Shown piece after piece: positions 9,401 through 17,310 of a stretch of 36,025 bases of DNA (position 1 is its first letter; every line of letters starts with the position of its first letter). The stretch is from an uncultured Bacteroidales bacterium. Its GTDB lineage: Bacteria > Bacteroidota > Bacteroidia > Bacteroidales > Paludibacteraceae. Made by a program: the position numbers and the translations under genes. Location of the stretch: positions 1 through 36,025 of the forward strand of contig CADBWK010000023.1 of NCBI GenBank assembly GCA_902798385.1, written 5' to 3'. The notes beneath the pieces were generated by a model. It did not search any database. It was not told the DNA's origin and saw nothing but the letters and a program-made list of their open reading frames with translations.

Positions 9401-9614
9401 CATTGGCTTGAATAGAGAACTGACCATCCATATCGGTAATAGTACCGACGGTGGACCCTTTGACGAGCACACTGGCGCCGATGAGCGGACCGTCCGCGTC
9501 TTCGACCGTACCCGTAACGATGTTTTGCGAGAACGCCAAGCCTGTAGTTCCCACGGACGGGTTGTCCGAGGAGGTTGTAACGGATATCGTTGCTGCGAAT
9601 GGAGATATTCTCAA
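6456..9614 (-). CDS. SusC-like TonB-dependent transporter, 5' end lost at a junction
   Basis: SusC-family outer-membrane transporter. In order: a carboxypeptidase-D regulatory-like domain starting at NIVTGTVEDADGPLIGASV, a TonB-box-like SEVVVTALG, the plug (NSLAGRVAGLVVQ, LRGATE, LYVVDGVPMDN) and a long barrel ending in NIKF. The body is full length for the family. The beginning is not normal: the open frame has no ATG and its most upstream start is TTG at 9614. Only the end of a signal peptide (GLAFSQ) remains, preceded by residues that are the neighbouring gene read in another frame. The gene is therefore joined, in a +1-shifted frame, to the 3' part of the protein gene at 9391-10407. If the join is real the transporter would lack a signal peptide and may be inactive; if it is an assembly join the gene is probably intact in the organism. 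Confidence 0.9.
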   Translation of the reverse strand: MRISPFAATISVTTSSDNPSVGTTGLAFSQNIVTGTVEDADGPLIGASVLVKGSTVGTITDMDGQFSIQANVGDELEFSYMGYTSQTVKVTGNPIHITMSENTEVLSEVVVTALGIKRDRKALGYEVGEVKGEDLTKAKEVNVANSLAGRVAGLVVQETAGGASGSTRVVLRGATEITGNNQPLYVVDGVPMDNTGYGEAGTEGGYDLGDGISSINPDDIESMSVLKGPAAAALYGSRASHGVILITTKKANTGDAKWGVEYNGSFTFDSQLSKWDNVQQEYGMGSNGMYNIDAVSNTNKSWGPKADEGLLLRYYDGQTHPFNIIPNNTAHFFDLGFTATNTAVISMNTGKTGIRFTYTDLRNKDILPNSNMSRNTLNLRANTSLGPVDLDFHVNYVHEDVKNRPALGDDKSNVGKNLMTLATTYDQAWLKNYENELGEYQNWNGMDPYNVNPYWDIYKNKNQSYKDLLRMNGKIVYTIIPQLRIQATVGAELNRFEFSDFKYPTTPGYEAGRLQNTYWNNRMINAEFLGVYTDSWGDFDFTATVGANVYDVNNRTVVNTGTDMSVREVISMNSFEEQSVEESAYRKRIVSVFGSVNLGWRHMLYLDATVRGDKSSTLAPGKNIYVYPSVSGSWVFSELIKSNRKVLPYGKLRLSWAEVGSDTDPYQLALRYSKSQFGYPGYTIGSVYGNLVPNADLRPTRTRSIEAGFETKWCNQRISLDFTFYHQNSRDQIIHMATSQASGYEYRLINAGDILNQGFEITFGARLVQTKDFSWDLGINWSKNINKVLKLVEGTTELELAKATWCNVYVAAREGEEYGAICGPAFARNEEGRIIVDAATGLPTYTKENKVLGNAQWNWTGGLSTTLRYKMVSLTALFDVKVGADLFSMSERSAFETGKAKETLVGRAEWYASEEARRAAGVTSGWKATGGYLVDGVIDNGDGTYRENDIYVNPETYWLEVSRSTPELFIYDNSYIKCRELTLTLDFPKNWLDKKGIVKHVGISFVARNPFIVWKNIKDIDPDAQYNTSGLGLEYGSLPSRRSYGLNFNIKF

Positions 9615-10407
9615 TAGCCGTTGGCATAACCATAGCAGCTAAGCGGGCTTGTACGATATTGATTCCGTGTCCGTGCAGGGCAAAACCGCCGGTAGCAACT
9701 GCATTCTTAATCTCATCCGTGATAACTAGTCTCACTTCAGTATTCGCAGTGATATCGACTTGTGCTTGTCCGGGCAGTGCGTTCCATCCGTAGTTATCGA
9801 GTTTGTAGGAATGGTATTCGTCTGTCGGCACGATCTCCAAGGAGAGACAAAGGGTGTCATTGACATTGAAAGCGGCAAAATCGTCCGGGGTGATGCCTTT
9901 CCACTCTTTGTGTTCGTCGCCGTCCGGCAGCGCCCAAGAGACATACCAGTTTCCAGACCAAATAACTCCTTCTGCGGGTTCAACATCCTCCTCGAGGATA
10001 GTGACTTTAACCACCTCAAATCCGTGTCCGTGGATAGCAAAACCACCCTCGGCGATTGCGTCCTTAATGTCTTGGGTTACCACAAAAGTCACCTTGGTGT
10101 TTTCGCCGAAACCGAAATCGGAATCGTGCTCGGCTTCATGTCCGGGCAGTGCGGTCCATGCGTAGTTGTCAAAATTGTACTTGTGGTATGCCGCTTCTGT
10201 TTCTATCTCGAAATAGAAATAGAGTGTTGTACCTGCTTCCATAGCGGCGAAATCGCTTTGTCCCAGTTGTTTCCATTCGCGGTGTTCGTCTCCTTCGGGA
10301 TAATCCCATGAGACGCTCCAACTACCGGTCCATAAATCTCTTTCTGCAGCCGAAAGACTCATCAGTGCTACAATAGCGAGCACTAATACCGAATAAATTC
10401 TTTTCAT
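9391..10407 (-). CDS. Secreted protein with two carbohydrate-binding-like repeats; 3' end fused out of frame to susC
   Basis: The frame encodes 338 residues: a signal peptide (MKRIYSVLVLAIVALMSLSA), then two homologous domains of about 115 residues (WTGSWSVSWDYPEGDEHREW and WSGNWYVSWALPDGDEHKEW begin them; GGFAIHGHGFEVVKVTI and GGFALHGHGINIVQARL end them). The same domain forms the C-terminus of the glycan-binding lipoprotein at 3417-4685. After these comes TAIENISIRSNDIRYNLLGQP, a typical start of a Bacteroidales C-terminal sorting region. From about position 9556 the reading becomes Arg/Tyr-rich nonsense because it is the SusC signal-peptide region in a wrong frame, ending at 9391. A role in beta-glucan binding is inferred from the operon. 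Confidence 0.75.
   Translation of the reverse strand: MKRIYSVLVLAIVALMSLSAAERDLWTGSWSVSWDYPEGDEHREWKQLGQSDFAAMEAGTTLYFYFEIETEAAYHKYNFDNYAWTALPGHEAEHDSDFGFGENTKVTFVVTQDIKDAIAEGGFAIHGHGFEVVKVTILEEDVEPAEGVIWSGNWYVSWALPDGDEHKEWKGITPDDFAAFNVNDTLCLSLEIVPTDEYHSYKLDNYGWNALPGQAQVDITANTEVRLVITDEIKNAVATGGFALHGHGINIVQARLAAMVMPTAIENISIRSNDIRYNLLGQPVRGNYRLGVLAKHRYGYGRRRGRSAHRRQCARQRVHRRYYYRYGWSVLYSSQCRR
9534..9560 (-). other. Junction of two genes (deletion or assembly join)
   Basis: Upstream of this segment (higher coordinates) the minus strand reads as the C-terminal region of the binding-domain protein; downstream it reads as the end of a SusC signal peptide (LAFSQN). Neither gene is complete at its inner end and the two frames differ by +1. 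The exact join lies about 9540-9556. Confidence 0.75.
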
Positions 10408-10446
10408 TAGTGAATAAATTTGTTAAGTTAATAAAAAAGGTTATTA

Positions 10447-11694
10447 TTATTTTCTACTTGATTGCGGAGCTGTTTCATAAACAGATTGCAGGGTGTAGTT
10501 CGGATCGTTGTTCTCCCATGAATCAACCATAGCGCGTACTGCTTGTTCTCCGTTGCCTATATATTTACCTGTCTGGTGGTTGATTACGCCGAATCCGTCA
10601 TTGCCTCCTTTGCTGTTTCCATTGTCCCAATAGAGTGCGGGGATGCGTCTGTCCCGCATGGCTTTGCATATATATCGGAAGTAATAGAGACGGAATTCCT
10701 CATCGGCAGCCGAAGCGCGTCGCACGGCACCGAACTCTCCGAAATAAACAGGAATACCCCGGCGGACATACATGTTATAGAGTCGGTTAAGCATGGAGAC
10801 ATAGGCGTTTTCGTCCGAACCGGGAACGACATCGACTCCGGTGTGTCCCCATTCGTTCTTGTCCGCCGATCCGGCAAAGTCCCAGGGGTCGTAACTATGA
10901 ACGGCTACCAGAAGCCGGTTCGGTACTGCATCTTCCGGCAGAACGAGGTTTTCAACCGTCAGATCGGGATTGCATACATAACCAGGAACGCCGATGTATC
11001 GGTGACTGTTTTCCCCGCCGGCAGCGCGGATAGCATCCACGCAGACTTGGTTCCATTCGTTCAGCACGCGGTACTGCGCTCCTCCGTCGGTACGATTGGC
11101 ACCGTTACCCCAACCGCCGTCCTGGATCTCATTCAGGGTCTCAAAAACAAGCCATTCTCCGTAATTGGCAAAACGTTTGGCGATTTGCAACCAGACCATG
11201 GTGAGTTCCTGTTTGGTACGGGTGTTGACATCTTCGTTTTGTGTTGCCGCTGGCAGGTCAATCCAGTGTGCGCCTTTGCTCGGGGTGTCCGATGCTCCGA
11301 AACCGTCATGGTGGATGTTGATGATGACAACGAGTCCGGCTTTATGCGCCATATCGACGAGTTCGGCTACGCGATCCAACCATCCTTTCTCGATGGTGTA
11401 AGTCGGTGCGTTACCGATGTGCCCCATCCATGTGACAGGGATACGAACGGACTTGAATCCTGCCTTGGCTACACCGTTGAAAGTCTGCTGGGTAGCGGCT
11501 TTATTGCCCCATCCTTCTTCGTACGAGCAACCATTGTAATGGGCATCCATCTGGTTACCGAGGTTCCATCCGATTCCCATGGACATGGCGAACTGTACCG
11601 CTTCGTTATCCTGCGGACGTGTTTTTTTCTCTTGTGCCTCACAGGCGGATAAACATAATACGAGGCTTACGATAATGAATAGAAGTTTTTTCAT
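10447..11694 (-). CDS. GH5 endo-beta-1,4-glucanase lipoprotein (GH5_4-like)
   Basis: Predicted 415-residue endoglucanase. The start at 11694 gives a lipoprotein signal peptide ending CLSAC (Cys18), 13 nt after the GH94 stop. Family motifs are GIGWNLGNQMDA (about 40-51), RIPVTWMGHIG, INIHHDG (about 126-131), FETLNEIQDG with the acid/base Glu189, and PVYFGEFGAV with the nucleophile Glu320. The GWNLGN start and overall layout resemble subfamily GH5_4, which cuts cellulose, mixed-linkage glucan or xyloglucan; the exact substrate cannot be read from sequence. It is the second gene of the beta-glucan operon and probably acts outside the inner membrane, feeding SusCD. Confidence 0.92.
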   Translation of the reverse strand: MKKLLFIIVSLVLCLSACEAQEKKTRPQDNEAVQFAMSMGIGWNLGNQMDAHYNGCSYEEGWGNKAATQQTFNGVAKAGFKSVRIPVTWMGHIGNAPTYTIEKGWLDRVAELVDMAHKAGLVVIINIHHDGFGASDTPSKGAHWIDLPAATQNEDVNTRTKQELTMVWLQIAKRFANYGEWLVFETLNEIQDGGWGNGANRTDGGAQYRVLNEWNQVCVDAIRAAGGENSHRYIGVPGYVCNPDLTVENLVLPEDAVPNRLLVAVHSYDPWDFAGSADKNEWGHTGVDVVPGSDENAYVSMLNRLYNMYVRRGIPVYFGEFGAVRRASAADEEFRLYYFRYICKAMRDRRIPALYWDNGNSKGGNDGFGVINHQTGKYIGNGEQAVRAMVDSWENNDPNYTLQSVYETAPQSSRK

Positions 11695-11707
11695 TGGTAA
11701 TTGGTGA

Positions 11708-14152
11708 TTATAAAATGATTTCCACTTCGTGGCGTCCCGGTTCATAGGGTAGAATAGTCGGTTGGTCAGGACGGTTTTTGCCGTTGGGGTTCTTGACCGA
11801 GATGACATATTCCGCTTCCCGCCATTTTCGAGTGACTGTGTATTCTTTCAGATTGGAGGGGATGCAGGGATTGACCATCAGCCCGTTGTAAGTCGGTCGG
11901 ATACCGAGTATATGCTGGCTGATGACGAGCCAGTTCCATGCAGCAGTGCCGGTGAGCCAACTGTTCTTGCCTTCACCGGGTTTGGCAGCCTCTTTTCCGG
12001 CTACCATCTGACAATAAACATAAGGCTCGACGCGATGTAGTGTCTGATCCTTTATCCAAGCCGGCGAGATCTTGCGGTACAGATTCCATGCGTCATTGCC
12101 CCGACCGGCTTCTGTCTGAGCGATAATGACCCACGGGTTGTTATGGCAAAAGATACCTCCGTTCTCTTTGTAACCGGCAGGATAAGTGGATTGCTCTCCG
12201 AGTTCGATATGATAAGTCGTGTAAGCGGGATAGTTGAGTACCATACCGTGTTCGCTGTCCAGGAGTCTTGCTGCGCTGTCTAATGCTTTTTCAGGCATGC
12301 CTTGCTCGGCACCGATACGCGCCATACCGCACCAACCCTGACTCTCGATGAAGATCTGTCCTTCTTCGTTCTCGTGCGAACCGACCTTGTTGCCGTAGTA
12401 GTCATACGCGCGCAAGTACCACTCGCCGTCCCAACCAAACTGCTCAACCGCCTTGCACATCTTCTCGATCTCGGTCTCAAAAGCATCAAACGGCATGTTT
12501 TTCGCTTTCAGCAATTCCACGAACTGGCGTCCGCAATAGACGAACATACCGGCAATCATCAGGCTCTCTGCCTTGCTGCCTTCGTTCTTGTTACCCGTTG
12601 TTTGGAAGGACTCGTTCGGATCCATAGAGAAGCAGTTGAGGTTCAGACAATCGTTCCAGTCAGCGCGACCGATGAGCGGCAGACCGTGAGGTCCGAGGTT
12701 GTTGACCACATGGTAAAAACTGATACGCAGGTGCTCCATCAGGCTGACCTCTGTACCGGGTTCGTTATCCCATGGCACCATCTCGTCGAGGATGCTGAAA
12801 TCACCTGTCTCGCGGATATATGCCGTTGTACCGAAGATAAGCCACATCGGGTCATCGTTAAAACCGCCGCCTATATCGTTGTTACCGCGTTTGGTGAGCG
12901 GCTGGTACTGATGGTAGCAACCGCCGTCCGGGAACTGGGTCGAAGCGATATCGATGATACGCCGACGGGCACGCGAAGGTATCTGGTGTACAAAACCCAC
13001 GAGATCCTGGTTGGAATCGCGGAAACCCATACCGCGACCGACACCCGACTCAAAGAACGAAGCCGAACGACTCATGCAGAACGTGATCATACACTGATAC
13101 TGGTTCCATATATTGACCATACGGTTCAGGCGTTCGTCATCACTCTCTACATGGTACTTGCTCAGCAACTCATCCCACAGTGCGCATAGTTCAGCAAACG
13201 CCTTATCGACCGCCTCCACAGTAGCAAAACGCTTCAACACCTCGTGCGCGCGTGCCTTATTAATAATATGATGATCTTTCTCGCCCAGACTGGTCAGTTC
13301 GCCGTTGTTGGCAGCGAATTTCTGCTCCTGCGCATTCTCTGCATAGCCAAGCACGAAAATAAAGTCTCTGCTCTCTCCTGCAGCCAGTTCCACTTCGATA
13401 TAATGGCTCGCGATCGGACTCCAGCCGTGCGCCAGACTATCCGCCGAATGACCGGCCATCACAGCCTGCGGTTCATTCAGGTCGTTATACAGACCGACAA
13501 ACGACTCGCGGTCTGTATCATAACCGTTCACCGGACAATTGACGGCGTAGTAAGCATAATGATCACGACGCTCTTTGTATTCGGTCTTGTGATAGATGGA
13601 AGTCCACTCACCGCGCTCGATCTCCACCTCACCGGTAGAGAGGTTACGCTGGAAATTCTCGCCGTCCGTAGCAGCATTCCACAAACACCACTCCGCATAG
13701 CTGAAGAGTTTCAAGTTCTTTTTCTCCTGACTTAAGTTTGTCAGCGTCAGTTTCTGAATCTCCGCCTTCACACCCAGCGGCACAAAATGCAGCACGCTTG
13801 CGCGGACACCGTTCTTCTCGCCCGTGATACGGGTGTAGTTCAGACCGTGACGGCATTCGTACTTGTCCAGCGGCGTCTTGCAAGGTTTCCAGCCCGGATT
13901 CCATACACTCTCGCCGTCCTTGACATAGAAATAACGGCCGACACTGTCCATCGGTACGCTGTTATAACGATAACGCGTGATGCGACGGAACTTAGCGTCC
14001 TTGTAAAAATTGTACCCGCCTCCGGTATTGGAAATCAAACCGAAGAAATCCTCATTACCCAGATAGTTAATCCACGGGAAAGGAGTCGCGGGATTCGTGA
14101 TGACGTACTCTTTATTTACATCATCAAAATGTCCATATTCGTTGTGTTTCAT
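11708..14152 (-). CDS. GH94 cellobiose phosphorylase
   Basis: Predicted 814-residue cytoplasmic enzyme, close to the usual length of cellobiose phosphorylases. It has no signal peptide. The N-terminal half is the beta-sandwich domain ([32 protein letters not shown]); the (alpha/alpha)6 catalytic half contains [18 protein letters not shown] (about 369-386), [13 protein letters not shown] (about 427-439) and RADWND (496-501), whose Asp is the proposed general acid. It would convert cellobiose plus phosphate to glucose 1-phosphate and glucose. The start at 14152 is chosen because the promoter ends at 14175; a longer upstream frame crosses that promoter. First gene of the beta-glucan operon, divergent from the AraC-type regulator. 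Confidence 0.95.
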   Translation of the reverse strand: MKHNEYGHFDDVNKEYVITNPATPFPWINYLGNEDFFGLISNTGGGYNFYKDAKFRRITRYRYNSVPMDSVGRYFYVKDGESVWNPGWKPCKTPLDKYECRHGLNYTRITGEKNGVRASVLHFVPLGVKAEIQKLTLTNLSQEKKNLKLFSYAEWCLWNAATDGENFQRNLSTGEVEIERGEWTSIYHKTEYKERRDHYAYYAVNCPVNGYDTDRESFVGLYNDLNEPQAVMAGHSADSLAHGWSPIASHYIEVELAAGESRDFIFVLGYAENAQEQKFAANNGELTSLGEKDHHIINKARAHEVLKRFATVEAVDKAFAELCALWDELLSKYHVESDDERLNRMVNIWNQYQCMITFCMSRSASFFESGVGRGMGFRDSNQDLVGFVHQIPSRARRRIIDIASTQFPDGGCYHQYQPLTKRGNNDIGGGFNDDPMWLIFGTTAYIRETGDFSILDEMVPWDNEPGTEVSLMEHLRISFYHVVNNLGPHGLPLIGRADWNDCLNLNCFSMDPNESFQTTGNKNEGSKAESLMIAGMFVYCGRQFVELLKAKNMPFDAFETEIEKMCKAVEQFGWDGEWYLRAYDYYGNKVGSHENEEGQIFIESQGWCGMARIGAEQGMPEKALDSAARLLDSEHGMVLNYPAYTTYHIELGEQSTYPAGYKENGGIFCHNNPWVIIAQTEAGRGNDAWNLYRKISPAWIKDQTLHRVEPYVYCQMVAGKEAAKPGEGKNSWLTGTAAWNWLVISQHILGIRPTYNGLMVNPCIPSNLKEYTVTRKWREAEYVISVKNPNGKNRPDQPTILPYEPGRHEVEIIL

Positions 14153-14174
14153 ACTAATCATCCAAATTACGCTG

Positions 14175-14206
14175 CAAAAGTACTGCTTTTTTTCGACACA
14201 CACTAA
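14175..14206 (-). promoter_or_regulatory. Promoter of the beta-glucan operon (GH94 first)
   Basis: On the minus strand TTAG (14203-14206, one base off TTTG) is followed by 20 nt and TACTTTTG (14175-14182). The 20-nt core AAAAAAAGCAGTACTTTTGC is identical to that of both tRNA promoters in this window. The start codon of GH94 lies 23 nt downstream of the box. Confidence 0.8.
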
Positions 14207-14256
14207 TACTTTTCCGACCGATTTTATGCGTTTTTTGTTAAAATTGTAAAATAGAG

Positions 14257-14288
14257 TTTGCAAAAACCGATTTTTTGTAGTACTTTTG
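14257..14288 (+). promoter_or_regulatory. Promoter of the AraC-type regulator
   Basis: TTTG (14257-14260), exactly 20 nt, then TACTTTTG (14281-14288), a perfect match to the Bacteroidales consensus. The chosen ATG at 14306 lies 17 nt downstream. About 50 nt separate this -33 box from that of the divergent GH94 promoter. The 9-mer ACCGATTTT occurs at 14217-14225 and 14266-14274 and could be a binding half-site (weak). Confidence 0.82.
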
Positions 14289-14305
14289 CGGAAAATTTGG
14301 AAAAT

Positions 14306-15163
14306 ATGCGTGAATCGTTTACGGAAATCACTCGGCTTGAACCGCTGGATATTTTCTATGTCGGCGAACGGCACAAGACCTTTTTCGAGTACCCTGCGCA
14401 CAGCCACGAAGTGTATGAATTGAATTTTGTGGAGAACGCTGCAGGAGCGACCCGAACCATCGGTGACAGTCATGAGACTATCGGTAGCTTGGATCTGGTG
14501 CTGATGACCGGTGCCAAGTTAGTGCATGTATGGGAACAGGGCACGTGTCCCGAGCAGGACATTCATGAGATCACCATTCATATAGATCCGGGTACTTTTC
14601 ACGGTGCACTGATGGACAAACGCGCTTTTGTCAGCATCCGGCATATGATCGATCGCGCCCAACGGGGGCTGGCTTTTCCAGAACCGGCGATTCAGATCCT
14701 GCGCGAAGACATCATCAATCTCGCGCATAGCAACGACAGTTTTGCATCGGTCATTCGCCTCTTTAACCTGCTCTATCGACTCTCGCTCGTAGAGGATGCG
14801 CGCGAACTATCCTCCTCGGCGTTCTTGGACGCCCGCGAAGAGAATGAGGACGAACGAGTTCGCAAAGTGAAGGACTATATCACCGCGCACTATATGCACG
14901 ATATCAGTCTGAAGAATATGGCGGATCTGGTATGTATGACTGACGAATCGTTCTCGCGCTTCTTCAGAAACAAAACAGGCCGCACGCCGAACAGGTATCT
15001 CATTGACTACCGTCTGGGCATTGCGGCACGTATGTTGCTCACGACCAAACTGTCGGTTGCGGAGATCAGTTTCTCATGCGGGTTCAACACCCTCAGCCAT
15101 TTCAACCGTCTTTTCCGAGAGTCCAAAGGGTGTACGCCTTCGGAGTTCCGTGAGCGGTTCTAA
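14306..15163 (+). CDS. AraC-family transcriptional regulator with cupin sensor domain
   Basis: Predicted 285-residue cytoplasmic regulator. The start at 14306 follows the promoter; an in-frame ATG at 14258 lies inside the promoter and is rejected. The N-terminal part has the cupin motif [18 protein letters not shown] (about 28-45), usually the sugar-sensing domain. The last 100 residues are a double helix-turn-helix ([61 protein letters not shown]). It is divergent from the GH94-led operon and shares a 153-nt control region with it, so regulation of that operon in response to cello-oligosaccharides is the most likely job (inference). Its stop overlaps the recombinase stop tail to tail by 4 nt. 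Confidence 0.92.
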   Translation: MRESFTEITRLEPLDIFYVGERHKTFFEYPAHSHEVYELNFVENAAGATRTIGDSHETIGSLDLVLMTGAKLVHVWEQGTCPEQDIHEITIHIDPGTFHGALMDKRAFVSIRHMIDRAQRGLAFPEPAIQILREDIINLAHSNDSFASVIRLFNLLYRLSLVEDARELSSSAFLDAREENEDERVRKVKDYITAHYMHDISLKNMADLVCMTDESFSRFFRNKTGRTPNRYLIDYRLGIAARMLLTTKLSVAEISFSCGFNTLSHFNRLFRESKGCTPSEFRERF

Positions 15164-16074
15164 TCGTCTTTGTTTTTCTTCGCACGCGGATGCGTTGCAT
15201 TGTACACACGCTTTATCTGCTCGAAGGTCGTATGCGTATAGACTTGCGTCGTGCTGAGCGAAGCGTGTCCGAGCAGTTCCTGAATCGTCCGTATGTCTGC
15301 GCCGTTATCCAACATCGCCGTCGCGAAGGTATGGCGCAGCACGTGCGGCGAGTGTTTCTTAAGCGTCGAGACCTCCCCCATCCGATTGCGTACGATGGTA
15401 TATAAACGGCTCTTGGTTAAATTTGGGAAGAATTTGACATTGGAGATTGGAGATTGGAGATTGGAGATTTCGGCATCGCGAATAGCCATAAACTCCTTGA
15501 TCTGCTCAATGAGTTTGTCGCCGATGGGTACGATACGCTCCTTGCGACGCTTACCGAAGATACGCACTTGTCCCTGATCCAAGTCCAAATCGGCATCGGT
15601 GAGTCCTAAGAGTTCCGCCTGACGCATACCGGTTTGATAGAGCATCTCGATGATCAAGCCATCCCGGATCGCCTCGTAACTATTGTCGGTAGATTGTATT
15701 CGGTGCTCTGCATTCCGCTCCTCCGCCTCCATCTCTTCCGGTCGGAAGAAGACAGGCAGGGGTTTATCGGCTTTGGGCGGGATGATACGAGCGGTGATGT
15801 CGCGCGGCACTTTCTTCTGACGCAGCAGGAATTTATAAAAACTGCGAAGTGCCGACAACTTACGCTTGACGGAACGGGGAGACTGATGCTGCTGTTCGAT
15901 CATATCTAACATCCACATCTTCACATCGTCCTCACCCACCCGCTTGGGATCGAACTCCTCGATCTCCCAGCCCATAAAACGACAAAAGTCCCGCAGATCA
16001 TCGTGGTAGGCTTCCACGGTGCGCTGCGAGTACTTTCGCTCGATGGCAATATAATCGAGAAAATGCTGAATCAA
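15160..16074 (-). CDS. Tyrosine recombinase, XerC/XerD type
   Basis: Predicted 304-residue site-specific recombinase of usual Xer length. The N-terminal core-binding SAM-like domain (FLDYIAIERKYSQRTVEAYHDDL) is followed by the catalytic domain: Arg in YQTGMRQAELLGL, Lys region GKRRKERIVPIG, HVLRHTFATAMLDNGAD, LLGHASLSTTQVYTH with the nucleophile Tyr. It is most likely the housekeeping enzyme that resolves chromosome dimers; no integron or phage genes are nearby. Its ATG overlaps the upstream kinase stop by 4 nt (ATGA), so it is in the same transcript. A loop near residues 203-217 (EISNLQSPISNVKFF) is encoded by an in-frame heptamer repeat and appears as an insertion relative to typical Xer proteins. 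Confidence 0.93.
   Translation of the reverse strand: MIQHFLDYIAIERKYSQRTVEAYHDDLRDFCRFMGWEIEEFDPKRVGEDDVKMWMLDMIEQQHQSPRSVKRKLSALRSFYKFLLRQKKVPRDITARIIPPKADKPLPVFFRPEEMEAEERNAEHRIQSTDNSYEAIRDGLIIEMLYQTGMRQAELLGLTDADLDLDQGQVRIFGKRRKERIVPIGDKLIEQIKEFMAIRDAEISNLQSPISNVKFFPNLTKSRLYTIVRNRMGEVSTLKKHSPHVLRHTFATAMLDNGADIRTIQELLGHASLSTTQVYTHTTFEQIKRVYNATHPRAKKNKDD
15439..15466. repeat. Heptamer tandem repeat ATTGGAG inside the recombinase gene
   Basis: Four exact copies of ATTGGAG. On the coding strand they give the residues ISNLQSPISN between the catalytic Arg region and the HxxR motif. They lie in a surface loop region, so the protein probably tolerates them. Confidence 0.85.
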
Positions 16075-16718
16075 ATCTCTTTGCCTGTTTGGGCATCCGA
16101 CTCAAAGGGGAAGAGACCGAAGAGTTCGGCATCGATACGGTCAGTAACCCAACGGAAATCCTCCGGGTTCTCGCCGAACTTAATACGATCGCCCTCGACG
16201 ATGAGCAGTTTGCCCTTGTAGTCCTTGATCCAGTTCTCATACTTGTCGTTCAGTCCCTGGAGGTAATCCATACGGATAGACTGCTCATAACCGCGACCGC
16301 GTTTCTGGATCTGCGACACGAGTGTCGGCAGCGAGGCGCGCACATAAATCAGCAAGTCCGGCATCTTAACGAGCGACATCATCAGGTCGAACAAATCGCG
16401 GTAGTTCTCAAAATCGCGATCGGACATGAAACCCTGCTCGTGAAGGTTCGGCGCGAAGATACGTGCATCCTCGTAGATAGTACGGTCCTGAATGATGTAT
16501 TTGTCTTGCTTGCCGATCTCCACCACGTCTTTGAAACGCTTATTGAGGAAATAAACCTGCAGATTAAATGACCACCGTGCCATATCGGAATAGAAATCCG
16601 ACAGATACGGGTTGTATTCCACGCTTTCAAAACGCGGTTCCCAGCCGTAATGTTTGGCCAGCATGTTGGTTAACGTCGTCTTACCGCAACCAATGTTTCC
16701 TGCTACTGCTATATGCAT
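16071..16718 (-). CDS. Deoxynucleoside kinase (dGK/dAK/dCK family), full length
   Basis: Predicted 215-residue cytoplasmic deoxynucleoside kinase of the salvage pathway, phosphorylating a deoxynucleoside with ATP. The P-loop GNIGCGKTT is at about 8-16. NPYLSDFYSDMARWSFNLQVYFLNKRFKDV is the substrate-binding helix region, quoted here by its ends NPYLSDF and NKRFKDV. QDRTIYEDARIF carries the Asp-Arg catalytic motif and QKRGRGYEQ the lid arginines. It is a tandem paralogue of the gene just upstream (7 nt gap) and keeps the segment that the other copy has lost. Base specificity cannot be told from the sequence. Confidence 0.92.
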   Translation of the reverse strand: MHIAVAGNIGCGKTTLTNMLAKHYGWEPRFESVEYNPYLSDFYSDMARWSFNLQVYFLNKRFKDVVEIGKQDKYIIQDRTIYEDARIFAPNLHEQGFMSDRDFENYRDLFDLMMSLVKMPDLLIYVRASLPTLVSQIQKRGRGYEQSIRMDYLQGLNDKYENWIKDYKGKLLIVEGDRIKFGENPEDFRWVTDRIDAELFGLFPFESDAQTGKEI

Positions 16719-16725
16719 AGTTTAA

Positions 16726-17310
16726 TTATTTAGTCCAGTTATTCTCACTAAAGAGTCCGAAGAGCTCAGCGTCCACGCGGTCAATGACTTTGCGGAAGTC
16801 CTCGGGGTTGTTCTCAAAATCCATCCCGTCGGACTCGATGACCAGCACACGTCCTTCGTACTTATGGAAGATGAAGTCCTCGTATTTATCGTTCAGGTCC
16901 TTGAGGTAGTCGATCTGCATGGTCTGCTCGTAACCCCGCCCGCGTTTCTGTATCTGCGCGATGAGTGCCGGTACGGACTTACGCAGATAGATCATCATAT
17001 CGGGCATCTTCATCTGCGATTTCATGAGATCGAACAGTTCCATGAAGGTGGTAAAGTCCCGTTCGGAGAGGTCACCGCGTTCGTAGTTGTTACGCACGAA
17101 CACATAGACGCCCTCGAAGATCGAGCGGTCTTCCTTGAGGAAATAGGTCTCCAGACAGAACGCCCAGCGGTTGATGTCACTGTAGTAATCCTCCAGGTAC
17201 GGGTTGAAACTCACGCTCTCAAAGCGTGGCTCCCACCCGTAGTACTTCGCCAACATCTTCGTCAGCGTCGTCTTACCTGCTCCGATATTTCCGGCGATGG
17301 CTATATACAT
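16726..17310 (-). CDS. Deoxynucleoside kinase paralogue with internal deletion
   Basis: Predicted 194-residue protein of the deoxynucleoside kinase family, with P-loop GNIGAGKTT, the lid QKRGRGYEQ and the C-terminal DRVDAELFGLF. Compared with its tandem paralogue it lacks about 17 residues: the helix after YFL is cut, so that YFLKE runs straight into the DRSIFEGVYVF catalytic motif. The deletion is in frame (51 nt) and removes the stretch equivalent to NKRFKDVVEIGKQDKYIIQ. The enzyme may be inactive, have altered specificity, or depend on its paralogue as a heterodimer; bacterial kinases of this family can form pairs. Its ATG overlaps the stop of the upstream amylase gene as TAATG. Confidence 0.88.
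   Translation of the reverse strand: MYIAIAGNIGAGKTTLTKMLAKYYGWEPRFESVSFNPYLEDYYSDINRWAFCLETYFLKEDRSIFEGVYVFVRNNYERGDLSERDFTTFMELFDLMKSQMKMPDMMIYLRKSVPALIAQIQKRGRGYEQTMQIDYLKDLNDKYEDFIFHKYEGRVLVIESDGMDFENNPEDFRKVIDRVDAELFGLFSENNWTK

Noticed and set aside
14258-14305. Upstream start for the AraC regulator
   Set aside because: The ATG at 14258 lies within the promoter, upstream of the -7 box, so it cannot be in the transcript from that promoter.
15160-16074. Integrase of a mobile element
   Set aside because: The protein has the length and motifs of housekeeping Xer recombinases and is cotranscribed with kinases; no attachment site, repeats or phage genes flank it.
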